The translations under genes and the position numbers were made by a program. Shown piece by piece: positions 1 through 7,672 of a stretch of DNA of 34,105 nt. Under the pieces are notes generated by a model. That model saw only the letters and a list, made by a program, of their open reading frames with translations. It did no database searches and had not been told where the DNA came from. The stretch comes from an uncultured bacterium (GTDB taxonomy: Bacteria; Armatimonadota; Hebobacteria; CAIYQO01). Position 1 is the stretch's first letter. Every line of letters starts with the position of its first letter. The stretch lies in assembly GCA_903928345.1 (NCBI GenBank), contig CAIYQO010000080.1, positions 1-34,105 on the forward strand. Direction: 5' to 3'.

Positions 1-2
1 AC

Positions 3-272
3 AAACACCGCTCATGGCATAAATCCCACGGACGTGGAAGTGCTCATCGACCATGCGGCACGGGCGGCGTGAACGCCGGCAGGGAAGTCAAGCCCTTCAT
101 CGGCAGGAATTTACGGCGTGAAGTGCGAAAGTCCACATACTATGTGCAATACACCGCCCCCGCAACGCACGGCACCTATCACGTGGTCGCCGTGTCAGCG
201 GCGGATCCCGCGCTCACAGCCACCTGCACGGTAACCGTGCGCTCCACGAGTGTTGACGTGACAGTGCAGTAA
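3..272 (+). CDS. 3' end of an Ig-like-domain protein (partial, possibly frameshifted)
   Basis: The frame is open from the left edge to the TAA at 270-272. Its last 50 or so residues (TYYVQYTAPATHGTYH, then VVAVSAADP and TCTVTV) have the alternating beta pattern of a bacterial Ig-like (BIG2-type) domain. The first part of this frame is basic and does not look coding. Frame 1 reads sensibly to a TGA at 70-72 (NPTDVEVLIDHAARAA). Either an upstream gene ends at 72, or one Ig-like gene has been broken by a frameshift near position 70. The next gene, a lipoprotein, begins 10 bases after this stop and also holds an Ig-like domain, so the two may be cotranscribed surface proteins. No function beyond cell-surface adhesion or structure can be suggested. 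Confidence 0.4.
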   Translation, partial: KHRSWHKSHGRGSAHRPCGTGGVNAGREVKPFIGRNLRREVRKSTYYVQYTAPATHGTYHVVAVSAADPALTATCTVTVRSTSVDVTVQ

Positions 273-282
273 GGAGGCTCGT

Positions 283-1944
283 ATGCGATACCTTCTCCCT
301 ATGCTCTTTGTCGTTCTTAGCCTGGCACTTCTGGTGGGGTGCAGTGGCAATGATCGCCACGCCGGTGCCGCACATACGGGGAGCTCGGTGCGGATCACCA
401 TCGTGTGGCCGACGCGCACACGATTAATCCCGCTGGCGACTCAATGCATTGTAATCTCCATATCCGATCATAAAAACTTCTTGACCTTCAATACCGTCAC
501 GCGACCCAGCACCGACACCACATCGGTCCTTACTTTCGCCGAGGTGCCCGTGGGCAATCTGAGTATACAGGCTCAGGCGTTCCCCAGCACCAATGCCGAC
601 CTTGGCATACCGCTGGCGTTCGGTTCGACCACGGTAACGACTCTGGACGGTCAGACAGCCAGTGCCAGCTTCACGATGAGCAGCACCATCGACCACCTCA
701 ACGTGGCCGGCGCGAATCCGCTCGTGCATGCCAGCACACAGTTTTCCGCCTCGGCGATAGATGCCAGCGGGCATGTGGTGCTGACCACGGCGAGCCAGTT
801 GGGCTGGACCGCGTCGAACACCAACGCGGCGGTGGATAACACCGGGCGGGTGACGGGCGTGCAACCCGGCACGTGCACGATCACCGTGACGGATGCCGAA
901 TCGAAAAAACAGGGGGAGCTGAGCATCACGATTCTCCCCTCGGGTGTCCTCACGGACCTGGGCACGCTGGGCGGCATGACCAAGGCCCATGGCGTGAATG
1001 ACGCCGCCGTCGTGGTGGGCGAGTCGAACAATTTGCCGTTCATCTGGACGGCGTCGAGCGGCATGCGACAATTGACCCTGCCGACAGGTTTCATCACTGG
1101 CTGCGCAAATGCCATCAACGATGCCGGGCAAATCGCCGGATCGGTCTACAACGGCACCAATACACATGCTGTTCGGTGGGATGCGGATGGCACCCCGCAC
1201 GACCTGGGGACGTCCGGCAGAAACTCGTATGCCAATTGCATCGACAGCAACGGCGCGATCGGCGGTTCGACGCAAGGATCGGGCCGTCAGGTTGCGTGCG
1301 TGTTTACATCGGCCGGCAATACGATCACATACAATTATAACAGCTATTATGACTGTTCCATCAATGCCATAAATAACCAGGGGTGGTGCATCGGCACGTT
1401 TTTTCACAGTAAGGAACGATTGACCCAGGGGGGCTCAATTGGACCGTGCCCACCGGCGTCAAATAGAAACGCTGGGATCAACGAAGGCTGGTTCTTGATC
1501 GCGCCGGATGGCACGATGCAGGTTAATCCCGCCAGTTTAGATCCAACCAATTCGGAGTCAGGTTATCCCTCCGGCATCAATATCGCGGGGCAGGTCGTCG
1601 GCGCGGGGTCTTCCAGTGACTATGGAGTCGTTGGATGGTTATGGTCAAAGAATGCCGGGATCACACAAATAATACCCGGCAGTGCGGGTACGATTGCGGA
1701 CTATGGCGTGGCCACTGCGATCAATGATGCCGGGCAAGTGGCAGGCTATCTGGAAAATACGGTTCCTGGGGCACCCGGTGTCTTCTCCGCCATCCTCTGG
1801 ACGCCGACGACGGGCGCCATGGTGATCGCCTCGTTTGGGAAAGACACGCAAGCCACAGCCATCAACAACAACGGACAGGTGGTTGGTTACGGTTACGACA
1901 CGAACAGCACTTCGCATGCGTTCCTCTGGTCCCCGTCTCAGTAA
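283..1944 (+). CDS. Lipoprotein with Ig-like domain and HAF-type repeats
   Basis: The 553-residue protein starts at ATG 283, with AAGGAGG at 271-277 as ribosome site. A hydrophobic N-terminus ends in the lipobox LVGC (Cys about residue 20), so it should be lipidated and exported. Residues about 130-215 form an Ig-like (BIG2-type) domain (WTASNTNAAVDNTGRVTGV, then TCTITV). Residues about 225-553 carry repeated units of the kind AINDAGQIAGS / AVRW, AINDAGQVAGY / AILW and AINNNGQVVGY / AFLWSP. These match the extracellular HAF repeat family, probably a beta-propeller-like array. Its role is unknown; such repeats are found in secreted proteins of environmental bacteria. The gene follows the Ig-like fragment closely and may share its transcript. 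Confidence 0.85.
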   Translation: MRYLLPMLFVVLSLALLVGCSGNDRHAGAAHTGSSVRITIVWPTRTRLIPLATQCIVISISDHKNFLTFNTVTRPSTDTTSVLTFAEVPVGNLSIQAQAFPSTNADLGIPLAFGSTTVTTLDGQTASASFTMSSTIDHLNVAGANPLVHASTQFSASAIDASGHVVLTTASQLGWTASNTNAAVDNTGRVTGVQPGTCTITVTDAESKKQGELSITILPSGVLTDLGTLGGMTKAHGVNDAAVVVGESNNLPFIWTASSGMRQLTLPTGFITGCANAINDAGQIAGSVYNGTNTHAVRWDADGTPHDLGTSGRNSYANCIDSNGAIGGSTQGSGRQVACVFTSAGNTITYNYNSYYDCSINAINNQGWCIGTFFHSKERLTQGGSIGPCPPASNRNAGINEGWFLIAPDGTMQVNPASLDPTNSESGYPSGINIAGQVVGAGSSSDYGVVGWLWSKNAGITQIIPGSAGTIADYGVATAINDAGQVAGYLENTVPGAPGVFSAILWTPTTGAMVIASFGKDTQATAINNNGQVVGYGYDTNSTSHAFLWSPSQ

Positions 1945-1993
1945 CCCCTGCCGTGACTGAACCGCCGAGGCACAGAGGAGAGAGGATCGGTAT

Positions 1994-2023
1994 CTTTGGA
2001 GTGCGGCAGGCACTGCCGCTTTC
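1994..2023. repeat. REP-like palindrome copy 1 (RAYT-associated)
   Basis: The core GCGGCAGGCACTGCCGC folds into a 7-bp stem with a 3-nt loop, followed on the bottom strand by ACTCCAAAG. This copy is inverted relative to the copy at 2092-2118, and the two form a larger inverted pair (BIME-like) downstream of the transposase gene. It lies in the intergenic gap after the HAF lipoprotein. Confidence 0.75.
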
Positions 2024-2091
2024 ACTCGTACCGATCTTCTTCACGTCTGTCACGTCTAATCAAAGGGTTCAGAATTACGTTACCTGTGAAC

Positions 2092-2118
2092 GCGGCAGTG
2101 CCTGCCGCACTCCAAAGG
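2092..2118. repeat. REP-like palindrome copy 2 (RAYT-associated)
   Basis: The sequence GCGGCAGTGCCTGCCGC followed by ACTCCAAAG is the same unit as at 2681-2710 in the same orientation, and inverted to 1994-2023. It lies 4 bases beyond the RAYT stop codon, so the pair with copy 1 could also act as a transcription barrier. Confidence 0.75.
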
Positions 2119-2121
2119 TGC

Positions 2122-2652
2122 TTAGAAGTCATCGATAACGTTGATGCGGTTTGTCGGGAACGATGCAAGTGTTCGCTGAAATGCGGGAGATGCCGTGCGT
2201 TCAAACCAGGCCGCAGAGCACCAGGGGTACGCCGTTGAGACTTGCACGACCCCATGATGCACGGGATTGGTATGCACATAGTGCAGGCGCGCGAGATACG
2301 AGCGTTCGTAGGTCAGATGTGAATCCCAGAAATTGAACCAGACCCTCCGACCTGCCGCATTATCGAGGCGATTCACCCATTTTGCTGTCTCGATATGCAA
2401 TTTCTTCGTGAGCGTACGCAAAGATGCCGGGTCTTCCGGGGATTGCGCCACAAAATGGTAATGATTCGAAAATACGGCCCACGCCTCTAGCTGCCAAAGG
2501 TGAGCCGCGGTGATATCAATAAGCAAATCATGAAGATACTGCAGTCGTGCCGGGTTTTGAAAGACAGGCTTTTTTAGATACGTGCCACCCGTAATCATAT
2601 ACGCGCCGACCTCCGTCAACTGATGATTCGGGGCATGCGGCCAGTTCGTCAT
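2122..2652 (-). CDS. REP-associated tyrosine transposase (RAYT, Y1/HUH family)
   Basis: RAYTs are single-strand-specific HUH nucleases that bind and spread REP palindromes. The 176-residue protein has the HUH-type motif H-Y-H (residues 64-66, in FSNHYHF) and the expected catalytic tyrosine in LHYVHTNPVHHG (Tyr125), which is the usual YxHxNP signature. I chose ATG 2652 because GGAG stands about 6 bases upstream. A longer frame starting at 2703 would begin inside the REP palindrome at 2681-2710, which is unlikely. REP-like copies lie on both sides, supporting the family call. The gene appears intact and could be active. RAYTs are usually single-copy domesticated genes rather than true insertion sequences. 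Confidence 0.92.
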   Translation of the reverse strand: MTNWPHAPNHQLTEVGAYMITGGTYLKKPVFQNPARLQYLHDLLIDITAAHLWQLEAWAVFSNHYHFVAQSPEDPASLRTLTKKLHIETAKWVNRLDNAAGRRVWFNFWDSHLTYERSYLARLHYVHTNPVHHGVVQVSTAYPWCSAAWFERTASPAFQRTLASFPTNRINVIDDF

Positions 2653-2680
2653 GGCACTCTCCATATGCACGGTACAAAGC

Positions 2681-2710
2681 GAAAGCGGCAGTGCCTGCCG
2701 CACTCCAAAG
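2681..2710. repeat. REP-like palindrome copy 3 (RAYT-associated)
   Basis: GCGGCAGTGCCTGCCGC plus ACTCCAAAG stands between the RAYT start and the end of the zinc-ribbon gene at 2720. Both neighbours are minus-strand genes, so it may also end the upstream transcript. It is identical through the core to the copy at 2092-2118. Confidence 0.75.
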
Positions 2711-2719
2711 CGCCTGTTC

Positions 2720-4342
2720 CTACTCCCCCGCGCTCATCGGCAGCACCACCACCGGGATCTCCTGGCGCAGGGTGGCGCCGAAAGGTTGGATGGCGGTGAT
2801 GGCGAGCCACCAGGAGACGTGCACGATGCGGCCGGCGTAGGTGATGGGCACGGTGCGCGGCAGCACGAAGCTCTGCGTCGCTTCCAGCGCTTGTCCGCCC
2901 TTCCACGCCTGGGTGAAGAGGGTCTGGCGTTGCACGGTGAAGCGCTCGTTGCGTGCCGGGCCGTTGATGAAGTAACCGAGTTCCACCGTCACGCGGCTCT
3001 GTGCGGTGGCATCGCGCTGCGGGGCCAGGGTGAGGGTGAAGGGGATGGGCGCGGTGAGTTCCACGGTGGGCGTATTGTTGGCGCCCAGTGCGCATTTGAG
3101 CGTGAACTGGCCGTGCAGGTCGGTCAGCGCGGGCAGATTGAAGGTGCGTTCGGACAGCGCGAGGGGCGTCTGCCCTACGCGCACCGGCGGCACCATCAGC
3201 GGTACCGTCTTGCTGATCGTCGGCAGGCTGCCGGGCAGGCTGACGCGCACCACCACCTTCCACTCCCCGCTGTGCAAGCTGGTCTGGAAGGAGGGCAGCG
3301 CGCCCGGCGGCAGCGGCACGGCCACGGAAATCGCCGCCTCGTGTCCCGCCGGCAGGGTGCGGCAGCCTTGCACGGGCAGCGTGCGCGAAAAGACCGTCTC
3401 GCGCATACGCCCGTTATTCCCCTGGCCGCGGTCCGCCGTTTCCTCCGCCACCACCGTAACCTCCACCTGTGCACCGGTGACCAAGCGGAACACGGGCAGC
3501 GCGATGCGCAGCCTCAGCGCGTCGCCCAACGCCACCGGCTCGTTGACGACCACCTTCATCTCGCCGATCACCCCGCGGCGCGCGCCTTGCCGGAAGAGCA
3601 CCACCGCCACCACAACCAGCAACAGCAGCCAGATCACCCCCCCGGCGGAAAGGCCACTGGAGGCCTGGATGCCGAACAGCGACATCAGCGCCAGCAGACA
3701 GAAGACATAGCCGCCGATCAGGAAGCCGTTCGCCGCCGCTTTGCCCTCGCTCATCTCCTGCGCGGTGAGGACGCGGTTCACGTCCACCTGCGGGCCGGCG
3801 GCTGCCGCGGGTTGTGCGGTTGCCGGCGCGGGGCGCGGGGCCGCGGAGGTGACGGACGCCGTCTGCGGGATGAGTGCCGACGGATGCGACGGGGTGGCCG
3901 GCGGCGGCGGGGTGGGCGCGGGTGCCGGCGCAGGCATCGGGGACGGCACGGGGTCGGGGGTCGGGCCGGGCTCCGGCTCGGGCAGCGTCTCCGGCGTCGG
4001 CTCCTCGTTAGGGTTGGGCTCCGGCGGCAGCTCCGGCACGGGCATCGAGGGGATTTCCGGCACGATGGACGGGGCGATTTCCGGAATGGCGATATCCACC
4101 GGCGTAATGGTGATCGCGGAAAGGGAGGACACCTCGGGCGGCGCCATGGTGATGAGCGACGTGCCGGGTGAGAGCAGGTTGGGCATCTGCAGCGGCCCCA
4201 CGCTGATGGGGCCGATCGTCGAGGCATCGGGGCCGGCCGCGGGGGTCGCGCCCGCCGCCGGCAGATTCGTCATGCAGTAGCTGCACATCGAGCGGATATC
4301 GTGGTCGTCATACTCCGCGCCGCATTTCGGACAAACTCGCAT
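2720..4342 (-). CDS. Zinc-ribbon membrane protein with Pro-rich linker and arrestin-like C-terminal region
   Basis: The 540-residue protein begins at ATG 4342 with AGGAGG upstream. Residues 4-23 form a zinc ribbon (CPKC and CSYC pairs). Residues about 97-180 are a low-complexity Pro/Glu/Ala linker. Two hydrophobic segments at about 205-225 and 233-251 should span the membrane. Residues about 258-540 are beta-rich, with repeated pieces such as SLHSGEWKVVVRVSLPGSLP, and suggest an arrestin-like or sandwich fold; this fold call is inference. I do not recognise a named family. The zinc-ribbon plus membrane plus beta-domain plan is repeated in the smaller gene at 25205-25891, so the genome may use this scaffold more than once. 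Function unknown. Confidence 0.8.
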   Translation of the reverse strand: MRVCPKCGAEYDDHDIRSMCSYCMTNLPAAGATPAAGPDASTIGPISVGPLQMPNLLSPGTSLITMAPPEVSSLSAITITPVDIAIPEIAPSIVPEIPSMPVPELPPEPNPNEEPTPETLPEPEPGPTPDPVPSPMPAPAPAPTPPPPATPSHPSALIPQTASVTSAAPRPAPATAQPAAAAGPQVDVNRVLTAQEMSEGKAAANGFLIGGYVFCLLALMSLFGIQASSGLSAGGVIWLLLLVVVAVVLFRQGARRGVIGEMKVVVNEPVALGDALRLRIALPVFRLVTGAQVEVTVVAEETADRGQGNNGRMRETVFSRTLPVQGCRTLPAGHEAAISVAVPLPPGALPSFQTSLHSGEWKVVVRVSLPGSLPTISKTVPLMVPPVRVGQTPLALSERTFNLPALTDLHGQFTLKCALGANNTPTVELTAPIPFTLTLAPQRDATAQSRVTVELGYFINGPARNERFTVQRQTLFTQAWKGGQALEATQSFVLPRTVPITYAGRIVHVSWWLAITAIQPFGATLRQEIPVVVLPMSAGE

Positions 4343-4470
4343 GGTGCCGCCTCCTACGCATCCCGTGCTGTGTTATTCCATTTTACCCGCGAAATCCCTT
4401 TTCAGCAGGGGCACGGAGAAAGCACGGATGGCGCAAAACCCGAGATTCGACCCCTTCCCCCGCTCCCCCA

Positions 4471-4499
4471 TTCTCCCATTCCCCCATTCCCGGTATAAT
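4471..4499 (+). promoter_or_regulatory. Promoter of mnmG, leaderless arrangement
   Basis: A perfect TATAAT stands at 4494-4499, 7 bases before ATG 4507. The -35 position (TTCTCC, 4471-4476, spacer 17) is a weak match. Transcription starting 7-8 bases after the -10 box would begin at or next to the ATG, leaving no 5' untranslated region. Confidence 0.6.
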
Positions 4500-4506
4500 G
4501 GACCCC

Positions 4507-6363
4507 ATGTGGGACGTCATTGTGGTCGGCGGGGGACACGCGGGGTGCGAGGCGGCACGGGCGGCGGCAGGGCGCGGAGCGCGCACGTTGCTGTTGGCGC
4601 TGCGCCTCGACCGCATGGCGCATCTGCCCTGCAACTGCAGCATCGGCGGCCCGGCCAAGGCGCAACTCGTGCGCGAGATTGCCGCGCTGGGCGGGGCCAT
4701 GCCACGCGTAGCCGACGCCACCATGACCCATGTGCGCATGCTCAACACCAGCAAAGGCCCCGCGGTGCAGGCCATCCGCGCGCAGGTGGATAAAGCGCTT
4801 TACCCGGCGCGCATGCAGGCGCTGCTCACGGCGACCCCCAACTTGACGCTGCTGGAAGGCGAGGCCGCGGCGCTGCCCACCACGGACGGGCGCATCACCG
4901 GCGTCACCCTCGCCGACGGCACCTATCTCCCGGCCCGCGCGGTGATCCTCGCCACCGGCACCTTTCTCGCCGCCTGCACCTTCGTCGGCAGCGACACCCG
5001 GCCCGCCGGGCGGCACGGGGAGCCCCCCGCCGCGCACCTTTCCGCCGGTCTGCGCGCCCTCGACCTGCGCCTGGGGCGGCTGAAGACGGGCACCACGCCG
5101 CGCCTGGCCTACGACTCCATCGATTTCACCCGCTGCGAGGCGCAACCCGCGGAAGGCCCGCTGCACTTCCAGTTTGCCTGGCAGCGCCCGCTCTCCCCCG
5201 CGCACCCGCTCATCCCGTGCCACATCACGCACACCACAGAGACGACGCACGCCATCATCCGCGACAATCTGCACCGCTCCGCCCTCTACGGCGGTCTCAT
5301 CAGTGGGCGTGGGCCGCGCTACTGTCCCTCTATCGAGGATAAAGTCGTGCGCTTCGCCGAACGTGAACGCCACCAGATCTTCCTCGAGCGCGAGGGGTGG
5401 GACGCCGACCTCGTCTACCCGATGGGCATCTCCACCAGCCTGCCCGCCGACGTGCAGGCGGAGTTCGTGCACAGCATCCCCGGACTGGAGCACGCGGAGA
5501 TCGTGCGCCCGGGTTACGCGGTGGAATACGACTACCTCCCGCCCGACCAGCTCTGGGCGAGCCTGGAGACGAAGGCGGTGCGCGGCCTCTTCTGCGCCGG
5601 GCAGCTCAACGGCACCTCGGGCTATGAAGAAGCGGCGGCGCAGGGGCTGCTGGCGGGCCTCAACGCGGTGCAGTACCTGCGCGACGAGGCACCGGTGCTG
5701 CTTGCACGCGACGAGGCCTACCTGGGCGTGCTGGTAGACGACCTGGTGACCAAGGGCACCGAAGAGCCCTACCGGATGCTCACCTCGCGCGCCGAACACC
5801 GGCTGGTGCTGCGCCAGGACAACGCCGACCTGCGCCTGGCCGACCTTGGGATGCGCCTGGGGCTGCTCCCGCCCGCCGATTACTTTTACTTCTGCGCCAA
5901 GCGCAACGCTATCGACGCCGAGTTGGCGCGGTTGGACGCGCTGCCCCCCGGTGATGCGGGGGTGGACGGCGCCGGCCTGGCGAGTACGCTGGAGTGGCTG
6001 CGCCGCCCGGAATCCGGCTACGACACCCTGCGCACCGTCGACCGCACCGCCGCCCATCTGCCCGCCGACGTGGCGGAGCAGGTAGAAACGGCCGTGAAAT
6101 ACGAGGGCTATATCCGGCGGCAACTACGGCAAATCGCCGCCCAACGCCGCCTGGAGACGCGCCGCCTGCCCGAGGCGCTGGACTACCGCACCGTGCACGG
6201 CCTCTCCCGCGAGGCGATCGAGCACCTCAACCGCGTGCAGCCACGCTCCATCGGCCAGGCCTCCCGCGTCGCCGGCGTCACCCCCGCCGACATCAGCCTC
6301 CTTCTCGTCTGGCTCGCCGCCCAGGAGCGCCGGGGTGTTTCACGTGAAACAGTGGGGGTGTGA
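4507..6363 (+). CDS. mnmG: tRNA uridine-5-carboxymethylaminomethyl synthesis enzyme MnmG (GidA)
   Basis: MnmG is an FAD-dependent enzyme that, with MnmE, installs the (carboxymethyl)aminomethyl group on U34 of certain tRNAs. The 618-residue protein has the FAD-binding GGGHAGCEAA (residues 8-17) and both family signatures, GRLKTGTTPR and GPRYCPSIEDK. Its length is normal. I prefer ATG 4507 to the in-frame ATG 4498, because the latter overlaps the TATAAT box and MWDVIVVGGG is the usual family N-terminus. The C-terminal codons (VSRET) contain a perfect parS site. It is followed by rsmG and parAB, the classical origin-proximal order, but a 230-bp inverted-repeat element separates it from rsmG. 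Confidence 0.97.
   Translation: MWDVIVVGGGHAGCEAARAAAGRGARTLLLALRLDRMAHLPCNCSIGGPAKAQLVREIAALGGAMPRVADATMTHVRMLNTSKGPAVQAIRAQVDKALYPARMQALLTATPNLTLLEGEAAALPTTDGRITGVTLADGTYLPARAVILATGTFLAACTFVGSDTRPAGRHGEPPAAHLSAGLRALDLRLGRLKTGTTPRLAYDSIDFTRCEAQPAEGPLHFQFAWQRPLSPAHPLIPCHITHTTETTHAIIRDNLHRSALYGGLISGRGPRYCPSIEDKVVRFAERERHQIFLEREGWDADLVYPMGISTSLPADVQAEFVHSIPGLEHAEIVRPGYAVEYDYLPPDQLWASLETKAVRGLFCAGQLNGTSGYEEAAAQGLLAGLNAVQYLRDEAPVLLARDEAYLGVLVDDLVTKGTEEPYRMLTSRAEHRLVLRQDNADLRLADLGMRLGLLPPADYFYFCAKRNAIDAELARLDALPPGDAGVDGAGLASTLEWLRRPESGYDTLRTVDRTAAHLPADVAEQVETAVKYEGYIRRQLRQIAAQRRLETRRLPEALDYRTVHGLSREAIEHLNRVQPRSIGQASRVAGVTPADISLLLVWLAAQERRGVSRETVGV
6336..6351. promoter_or_regulatory. parS centromere site 1 (inside the mnmG 3' end)
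   Basis: TGTTTCACGTGAAACA is a perfect 16-bp palindrome and matches the chromosomal parS consensus bound by ParB. It encodes the VSRET residues near the MnmG C-terminus. The matching parB lies 2.8 kb downstream and a second identical site is at 10169-10184. Confidence 0.95.
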
Positions 6364-6588
6364 ACGTAGGACGTTCACCGCGGAGGCGCAGAACACGCAA
6401 AGAAGGGAATTAGTGGACCGGCTTGGAAGAACAACAGCTGATCCGGTGGTAAATGCGGTCACTCGTAAGGAGGTGACTACGTTCTTACAAGTTAGCGACC
6501 ATCTTCCCAACAGAATCTGGTCCCGAGCTTGCATCAGCTCCCAAATCTTTCTCTTCGCGTTCTCTGCGCCTCCGCGGTGAACGTCCCA
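6362..6588. repeat. MITE-like inverted-repeat element between mnmG and rsmG
   Basis: The arms at about 6370-6402 and 6553-6587 are near-perfect inverted copies (GGACGTTCACCGCGGAGGCG, then CAGA and AACGC). They enclose about 150 bp with no credible gene. The left edge has an extra GAACGTAGGACGTTC palindrome. Shorter relatives of the arm occur at about 1958-1980 and 24357-24375. The element ends 14 bases before rsmG and presumably supplies or replaces the spacer between two normally adjacent genes. Confidence 0.7.
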
Positions 6589-6601
6589 GATAGGAACACC
6601 C

Positions 6602-7348
6602 ATGGAAATCGACCCGACAACCTGGCTGCCCCTCCTCCGCGATGGCGCGGCGGGGCTGGGCTTAACCCTCACACCTGAGCAGGAAGCGCTCTTTGCGCGC
6701 TTCCTGGTGCTGCTGCTCGAGCGCAACGAAGTTGTGAATTTGACTGCCATCACCGACCCGGCCGAGGTGGCGGTGAAGCACTTCGTCGACAGCCTCACCG
6801 TGGAGACGGTGTGGAAGCCGCACGCGGGGGATCAAACCGTTGACATCGGCACCGGCGCGGGGCTGCCCGGCGTGGTGGTGGCGATTATGCACCCGGAGAT
6901 CTCCATCGCCCTCAACGACAGCATGCGCAAAAAGACGGATTTCCTGCAGGAGGTGATCACGGCGCTGCCGTTACCCCGCGCGAAGGCCATGTGGGCGCGC
7001 GCCGAGGAGATGGGGCACTCACAGCAGCACCGCGGGCGGTACAACACCGTCTTCGCCCGCGCCGTCGCCCACCTGGGCACGCTGGTGGAATACGCCATGC
7101 CGCTGCTGAAGACGGGCGGCACGCTGATCGCCATGAAGGGTCCCGGCGGAGCGGCGGAGGTGGCGGAGAGCGCCCGCGCGCTCTACTTGCTCGGTGGCGC
7201 CGTGAAGCAGACGCGCACCCTGACCCTCGCCGGCGCCGGCGAGCGCACCCTCATTGTCGTCCGCAAGGTAAAAAACACGCCAAAGGACTACCCCCGACCC
7301 GCCGTGCAGATGAAGATGAACCCGCTGCATGGCGCAAATGAACAATGA
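6602..7348 (+). CDS. rsmG: 16S rRNA (guanine-527-N7)-methyltransferase RsmG (GidB)
   Basis: RsmG methylates G527 of 16S rRNA using S-adenosylmethionine. The 248-residue protein has the Rossmann SAM-binding motif VDIGTGAGLPGVV (about residues 78-90), the family stretch FVDSLTVE before it, and FARAVAHLGTLVEYA later. ATG 6602 is preceded by AGGA at a spacing of about 7. The position after mnmG and before parAB is conserved in many bacteria. The last residues overlap a possible start at 7345 of the next frame, but that gene more likely begins at 7426. Confidence 0.96.
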   Translation: MEIDPTTWLPLLRDGAAGLGLTLTPEQEALFARFLVLLLERNEVVNLTAITDPAEVAVKHFVDSLTVETVWKPHAGDQTVDIGTGAGLPGVVVAIMHPEISIALNDSMRKKTDFLQEVITALPLPRAKAMWARAEEMGHSQQHRGRYNTVFARAVAHLGTLVEYAMPLLKTGGTLIAMKGPGGAAEVAESARALYLLGGAVKQTRTLTLAGAGERTLIVVRKVKNTPKDYPRPAVQMKMNPLHGANEQ

Positions 7349-7389
7349 GCGAGGCCCGTGTATGGCAACCCGGAAATGGGAAAATGTCG

Positions 7390-7395
7390 TATAAT
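7390..7395 (+). promoter_or_regulatory. -10 box for the small gene pair after rsmG
   Basis: A perfect TATAAT lies 31 bases before ATG 7426, downstream of the rsmG stop. No good -35 box is visible at the 17-18 bp spacing, so the promoter is tentative. It supports the choice of 7426 over 7345 as start. Confidence 0.4.
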
Positions 7396-7425
7396 AGATT
7401 AACTGACTCAAGGGTGGATCTCGTT

Positions 7426-7665
7426 ATGGCGCTACCGAAAACTGAGAAAGTACCGATCCCGCACCCAAAAGCCACGCATGAACGTGCGGACGCCGGCGCG
7501 TTGGTCGATGTCGTGATACGTTTGCTGCCGCGTCGCAAGCGCGCTACGGAAGAACACCTCACGCCGGACGAACTCGCACGGGCGCAGCGTTCCCTCGCCA
7601 GTATCCGAGATAACGACGGCGTGTCCGCTGATGAGATCATCGAGCGATTGAAACAGCAGAAGTAG
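7426..7665 (+). CDS. Small hypothetical protein, antitoxin-like C-terminal motif
   Basis: This is a 79-residue soluble protein. An in-frame upstream start (7345) would overlap rsmG and precede the TATAAT at 7390, so ATG 7426 is preferred; AGGGTGG at about 7410-7416 could be its ribosome site. The N-terminus is Pro/basic. The C-terminus (residues about 50-79) reads ARAQRSLASIRDNDGVSADE followed by IIERLK. The same pattern, (S)LxxxRDxxGxxxDEIxxRLK, ends the next protein. Tails of this type are common in small antitoxins, but I cannot assign a family. The gap to the next gene is 7 bases, so the two are probably cotranscribed. Confidence 0.65.
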   Translation: MALPKTEKVPIPHPKATHERADAGALVDVVIRLLPRRKRATEEHLTPDELARAQRSLASIRDNDGVSADEIIERLKQQK

Positions 7666-7672
7666 CGGACTA

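Noticed and set aside
4402-6123. A 573-codon minus-strand frame antisense to mnmG
   Set aside because: mnmG is unambiguous; the antisense frame has no recognisable motif.
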